Assembly (NCBI RefSeq): GCF_001949145.1
Contig: NW_019091362.1
Span: 10,955,021 to 10,990,590, forward strand
Direction: 5' to 3'
Length of the DNA stretch: 35,570 nucleotides
From: Acanthaster planci
Lineage: Eukaryota; Echinodermata; Asteroidea; Valvatida; Acanthasteridae
Positions 31,261 through 35,570 of the stretch are shown one piece after another. Every line of letters begins with the position of its first letter. Position 1 is the first letter of the stretch. The notes under the pieces are model-generated. The model made no database searches, was not told the origin of the DNA, and saw nothing but the letters and a program-made list of their open reading frames with translations. The position numbers and the translations under genes were made by a program.

Positions 31261-33780
31261 ATCTGGAATTCTCTTGTTCTCCTTGGAAATGAATTCCAAG
31301 TTGTAAAAGAAAGGTTGAATGATTATTTGCACGTGCCAGGAATAAGTTCACAGCAGCGCAGGAATGATAACATATTGGTCCCATGTGCATGAACACAGTG
31401 CTATAGTCAAGACAATCCACAATACAAGTATGTCAGTGCAAATTTCTATGAAAGATGTCCAGAATACTGATTAATCCTAACCCTCCAAGATCCTGCAGTC
31501 CACCAGAAGGTTTGGAAGATGTTGGAGGAGTGGCCCTCGAGAGTTAAAGCACAGAGAATGTGCCATTGGTTTCCTGGAGAGTGGAACATTCGGGATGTTT
31601 CGAGCAAGTTCCAAGCCAAAAAATGCTAGTGGAATTTGGGTTAATGAGCTAATTCTTAAGTTATACATGTACCCTTGCATACTCGTTGCTACAAATACCG
31701 ATACACACTGATATTTGCCGTGTGTGTGTTCACGTTACAATACAGCAATGCACATGTCTATTGTAACAGTTGTGATTAAGAGTCTTTTAGCTGGCCACTA
31801 CCATCTTCCTGTGTAGAGGACTCACTGTACTGTGTATCATTGGCCTCTAGTTGGATTACCTCACTGAGAAAACACCTGACATCCATTTGGCCTGATTTTG
31901 AGATATTAAAAGCATCAATTGATCCTGTGGCTGCGTTATTACCCTCCATCTATCATCACCGCGACGTGTCAACGTCTCGCTTCATCGGTCAACAATTTAG
32001 GGATGTGCCAGAGTAAATATGGCTTGCATCCTGGGTGTTGGAACTTGGAGGCATCCTGGGTCTTGTTGTCTTAGTTGTCATATTACTTGATTAGGTCTCG
32101 GTTAGAAACCTTTTGGGGATGAAGAGAATTTTCTGCAAGGATGGATTGTTTGATCAAGGAGAAATCTGGCAAGCCATCAGTTCACAGATCCATCAGTATA
32201 TCTGTTGTCTGTGCCGTGGGCAGGCAAGTTCATTATTTGATTAGTGAATCTTCTGTTCATTAATAAGTCAGTTGTCGGTCACTTACTTGTAATGTTAGCG
32301 TGTCGGTTATCCTTCAACTTGAACTCCCTAGGAAAAGGAAAGATTCACAATTATAATGTGGCACCAGGCTATTGCCTTGATGAAGCTGCTTTTAACTTTA
32401 AGTCATATAAGTCATGTTATCCTGCAGTATGTTGAAGGCTAATGCGTTTACATGCAAGACCTGTGAAGTACATTAATCATTATTCACACCTGAAATTTCC
32501 ATTGTACATTGTACATTGTAAATTGTGTACATTTGGGCAATGTAATATAAAACAAGTTGCGGCCAAATGGAATGTTGTTCAGTGTGCTGATCTTGACCGG
32601 TTTCCGGTGTTATGTTTCAAAATTAGCCTTCCCATACATGTATGGTAGCTTTTGGGGACACAATACATTTACACATTTATACATGTAAACTGTTACTACA
32701 TGTACTTGTATGTGCATTTTATATTTAAACTCAAAACATGGTGTAGTTCTCCAGCAGCACAACTTTTACACTTGCAGCAAAATTGAAATATCTTGACTGT
32801 GACTGCCAAGATTCCCACAAAGGCCCATGTGTACCTTTTAGTAGAGATGCATACCAAATAGTGGATTCATTCCCGGCGCATTGTATTTGTCTAGGCTGCA
32901 TTTGGAAACTGTATTTGGAATTCCAGCATGCGATGGATTGCAGTATGAAATCCCTGGACGGTTCACATTTCATCTTGGGCAGTCTTGTAGAATGAGGTAT
33001 CCTTGCTTCTCCCCTCTAAACACCCCAGATCGGGACCGTCTGTCTGTCTGCTGCTTGTTACAGAATGCTTCATGCAGCATGAATGTGCCACATCTGTGAA
33101 GTGGGTCTGGCCGACATCTTGAAGGGGGAATATTATATTGTGTCATCAGTTGCTCCTGGAGGAATGTACGAGAATATAATGGGGGAGGGGGACTGAGACG
33201 TATCCAGGGTCTCCCAAGATGATAGATGGCATAAAATGATACCGACATTACTGGCAAAGGGATGGGGCTTTTTAGTCGTCATTCCATCAACTTCTCTCTC
33301 ATTGGCACACAGGAGGAATGCTCCCGGGGGTATTCTGCTGCTTCTGTTTCCTGGTTTTTGTGGTTGATGAGTGTCTTCATTCCATGGCAGTGGAGATTGG
33401 AAATGGACATGCCAGGCCTCACTGGGATGCCATTTTGAAGTTGGTCCAACTATTCATATCACAGGACTTTGTTCTTGTATTTTAAAACCATACAATGTAT
33501 ATTGATCAGTAAATAGCTTATATACATGTAATATGCATGTTGTACAAGTATGGTGCAACTGTAGTCTGCCTTTCTAAGATAAAAAAAATTAGCGCTTGTC
33601 AAAAAGCTTAATTTTTTCCCCTGGAAGTTTCAGGGCGCTTGTTGAAACAGAGCTTGTGTGAAATTGTGAAAGAAACAGCCTTTTCTGTGGAACATTTAAA
33701 CGTGGTATTACAAACAATTAAGTGCCCCGAGATACACGTACATGTAAGTACAGTTTTTAAATGTACAGGTATAGTACACA
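31261..33780. other. Lattice-poor intronic stretch
   Basis: TACATG words are rare here compared with the rest of the window. A 15-base word GCATCCTGGGTSTTG occurs twice 25 bases apart (32026-32040 and 32051-32065). Short GTACATT repeats occur near 32503-32519. No exon, RNA gene or transposon is recognisable. Confidence 0.45.
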
Positions 33781-34019
33781 CACATGTACATGCAGATCTA
33801 TCCTCACAGAACTGAAAAACCACCAGTGACCTGTAAGAAATTCCACCCTCCTGCTAATGTTGGCATCAGCTCCACAGCTACTTGCACATATGCATGTACA
33901 TGTATGGTATGTATCAGAATTTGTGCTGTATTTTCATGCATGTACCCCCATGTACCGGTATGCATACTGCATGGACAAGCATGGACGCATTTTCAATTAT
34001 TGATGACTGAAATTCATCT

Positions 34020-34170
34020 GACCCATCCCTGGTGGCTAAAGGGGTAATTAGCAGTGATAAGATGACCGTTGGAGGGAATAGGGGTGATTATGACGTGTGT
34101 GGGCAGAGTGCCCCCCTTCCAACTGTCATGCATAATATATTGTCCGAGGGGACAGAGATGTGGATTAATG
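34020..34170. promoter_or_regulatory. Candidate intronic regulatory block
   Basis: Within 150 bases there are GGGGTAATTAGCAG (homeobox TAATTA core), GTGATAAGATG (GATA-type), TATGACGTGTG (CRE-like half site), TGCATAATATAT (octamer-like) and GTGGATTAATG (Otx-type GGATTA). There is no coding frame and no lattice words. Short motif clusters arise by chance, so confidence is low. Confidence 0.25.
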
Positions 34171-34559
34171 TAATTTTCACTCTTGAAGTCAAAAGTCTTT
34201 CATTTATTGGCCATGTGTATAATTTGATATGTACATGGACATTACAACATGGAAACTAAATGTTGAGTCAAAAAAAAAATGTCCTGGAGTGAAAGAATGG
34301 TAGAGGAGTAGAAGGAAGGCGGTCTGGAAGAAATGGAGGGATGCTACTTGAGAAATGTGACAAGAAACTACCGGTACCATTGAAACTAAGGACCGAAATG
34401 TACAATACAGTCATTAGACCAATGCTCGTACATGTATGCAGTGTTGAAATGTAAGCACTGAAAGGAAATACGTGTACATGTGCATATAAAATGTCGAACA
34501 TCAAACTACCTGAATCTTCCACATGGAATGTTTTCACCCTACAGGGCTATGCCTATTCA

Positions 34560-34770
34560 CCGATCAAGCTCAAACTCCTTGACTTGGCGGGAGAGAAACG
34601 TCTTAGTCAAAGACCAAGATATTACGCTGCCCTAAGTGTCTTCTAAGGAGCTTTTAGCCCGGGCCGCGTTTGGATAAGATCACCGACACTCGCGCAACCT
34701 TTCAAATGTCACGTCACACAGCCCAATCAATACCCCGGGACTCTGACTATCCGGTGCTGAGCTGCGGCTT
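34560..34770. promoter_or_regulatory. GC-rich block with E2F-like and CRE-like words, 0.5-0.7 kb before an exon
   Basis: TTGGCGGGAGA (34584-34594) resembles an E2F site and GTCACGTCAC (about 34708-34717) a CRE half site. The block also has CCCGGGCCGCG and several CpG dinucleotides, which are sparse elsewhere. It could be an enhancer or an internal promoter for a transcript starting before the 35244 exon. Nothing in the sequence proves transcription starts here. Confidence 0.22.
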
Positions 34771-35243
34771 GAGCCTGTGTGTTTTTGGATCTGGAGACTC
34801 AGGATATTTGCTTGATTTAACATGCAGATATTGTGTATTAATGCCGGACAGTGTAGGGGCCTGATTTTTTTCAGTGCAGGTGGGGGGATATTGGTGTTTG
34901 CTTCAAGCAGGTGGCTTTTCAAAGATCTAATATCAAAAAATATTTTTTTTAAAGGCGGAAGGATGCTTATTCGTGACCGTGCACATTTCCTGTCAGAAGA
35001 TATTATTGATTGTGTTTAGCTTGGCGCAGACCCCCCAGTGGGGCCTGTGTTTTTTTTCTATTTTTTGTGAGCACACCTACAAGTACGTAAAATGGACACT
35101 AGACTTTGGGGTTACAGCTAGAGGATGTTGTCTTTACAAACACACACATGTGTAAATACATCACCAGTACTTGTAAAAACATCACTGATCTGAGGATGCA
35201 TTCACACTGGTTTGCTTTTTTTTTTAATATTGCTGTTTCTCAG

Positions 35244-35363
35244 GTGATAGACAGTTTGAACAAGATCGAAAGCACCAAGACTTTCACAGAGTTTGTTCAG
35301 TGCTTCAGCCAGTTCGGAAAGGAGATGGTGGAACTAGCTCACCTGACTGGCGATCGGCAAAAT
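35244..35363 (+). CDS. CTNNAL1: Alpha-catulin, third visible internal coding exon
   Basis: Forty residues, in phase 0 at both ends: VIDSLNKIES, then TKTFTEFVQC, then FSQFGKEMVELAHLTGDRQN. The last part matches the family pattern FSQFGxEMVExAHLxGDRQN almost perfectly. It follows directly on the AAKLK end of the previous exon, as the human protein continues from its K-V junction. Acceptor: TGTTTCTCAG|GTG after a T-rich run. Donor: AAT|GTGAGT, strong. Without splicing the frame would run on to a stop at 35418. The next exon should begin in phase 0 with the family's D-L-K-rich segment and lies beyond the window. Confidence 0.95.
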
Positions 35364-35570
35364 GTGAGTAAAAAAAAACAGGTTTCCCAGTTTTCATTCG
35401 CCTTAAGTTCCTCACCTTAAGGGCAAGCGTTCAAATGGAATTCATATCTTACTGAAAAATCAGATATGCGGCTTGAAGACTAAAGGTCAGTGCCAGACAT
35501 GTCAGGGCTTGAGCTGAGGTATTCCAGTTGAGACTTTTTGGTTGAGGTGATGGATGTCTCCTCGGAGAAA
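35364..35570 (+). other. Start of the next catulin intron
   Basis: Begins GTGAGTAAAAAAAAACAGG and runs off the window edge. Nothing else is recognisable in the 207 bases available. Confidence 0.85.

Larger units (their letters stand above)
21844..35243 (+). other. Long intron between catulin exons (13.4 kb)
   Basis: It begins GTAAGT and ends TGCTGTTTCTCAG. A 12-base C run lies at 21926-21937. TACATG arrays are scattered to about 30.7 kb and then become scarce to about 33.5 kb. The intron holds a diverged 0.5-kb duplication, small hairpins, G homopolymers (8 G at 28570-28577, 9 G at 28632-28640) and possible regulatory stretches listed separately. No other exon or opposite-strand gene could be supported: all long frames are low-complexity or lack family resemblance and splice context. 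Confidence 0.88.

Overview
This is eukaryotic, almost entirely non-coding DNA from an animal draft assembly. It holds one 931-base run of N, a single multi-exon gene on the + strand with introns of 4.4 and 13.4 kb, a decayed LINE, and a likely hAT-type DNA transposon. No bacterial-style gene packing is present. The gene is alpha-catulin (CTNNAL1 family, vinculin/alpha-catenin superfamily). Three consecutive internal coding exons are visible at 17112-17304, 21668-21843 and 35244-35363. Their splice phases match (1, then 0), and together they encode about 163 residues of the N-terminal helical region. The first coding exon is not visible; it lies upstream of the window or in the N gap. The rest of the protein lies downstream. 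The invertebrate-like intron content and the very frequent TACATG / TACCGGTA words suggest a marine invertebrate. I lean towards a lancelet (Branchiostoma), with sea urchin or mollusc as alternatives; this is an impression, not a proof.

Layout. 1-560 is AT-rich and featureless. 570-5230 is saturated with self-complementary words (ACATGT, TGTACA, GTAC, ACCGGT) and includes perfect palindromes of 22 and 28 bp. 5296-6647 is a hAT-like non-autonomous element with 8-bp target duplications next to a (TTAA)n tract. 7081-7420 and 7568-7654 are degenerate and recent tandem duplications. 8265-8870 (minus strand) is the 3' end of a non-LTR retrotransposon. 8.9-12.5 kb is unassigned sequence, including a purine-rich GC-richer block at 12.0-12.3 kb. 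12519-13449 is the assembly gap. 13.45-17.1 kb is sequence upstream of the first visible exon. The two introns follow, carrying dispersed palindromic arrays, several small duplications, hairpins, a G-quadruplex motif and a few stretches that look like regulatory DNA (25.6, 30.8-31.3, 34.0-34.8 kb).

The most unusual property is the dispersed lattice of self-complementary, mostly alternating pyrimidine-purine words. It surrounds all three exons and is absent from them. It is also absent from the LINE body. In two local duplications, one copy carries a TACATG-type block that the sister copy lacks, so the motif seems to be gained or lost by small insertions or deletions. I found no evidence of a new protein-coding system. 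The interest lies in the repeat lattice, its possible RNA or DNA secondary structure around the catulin exons, and splice-site oddities.
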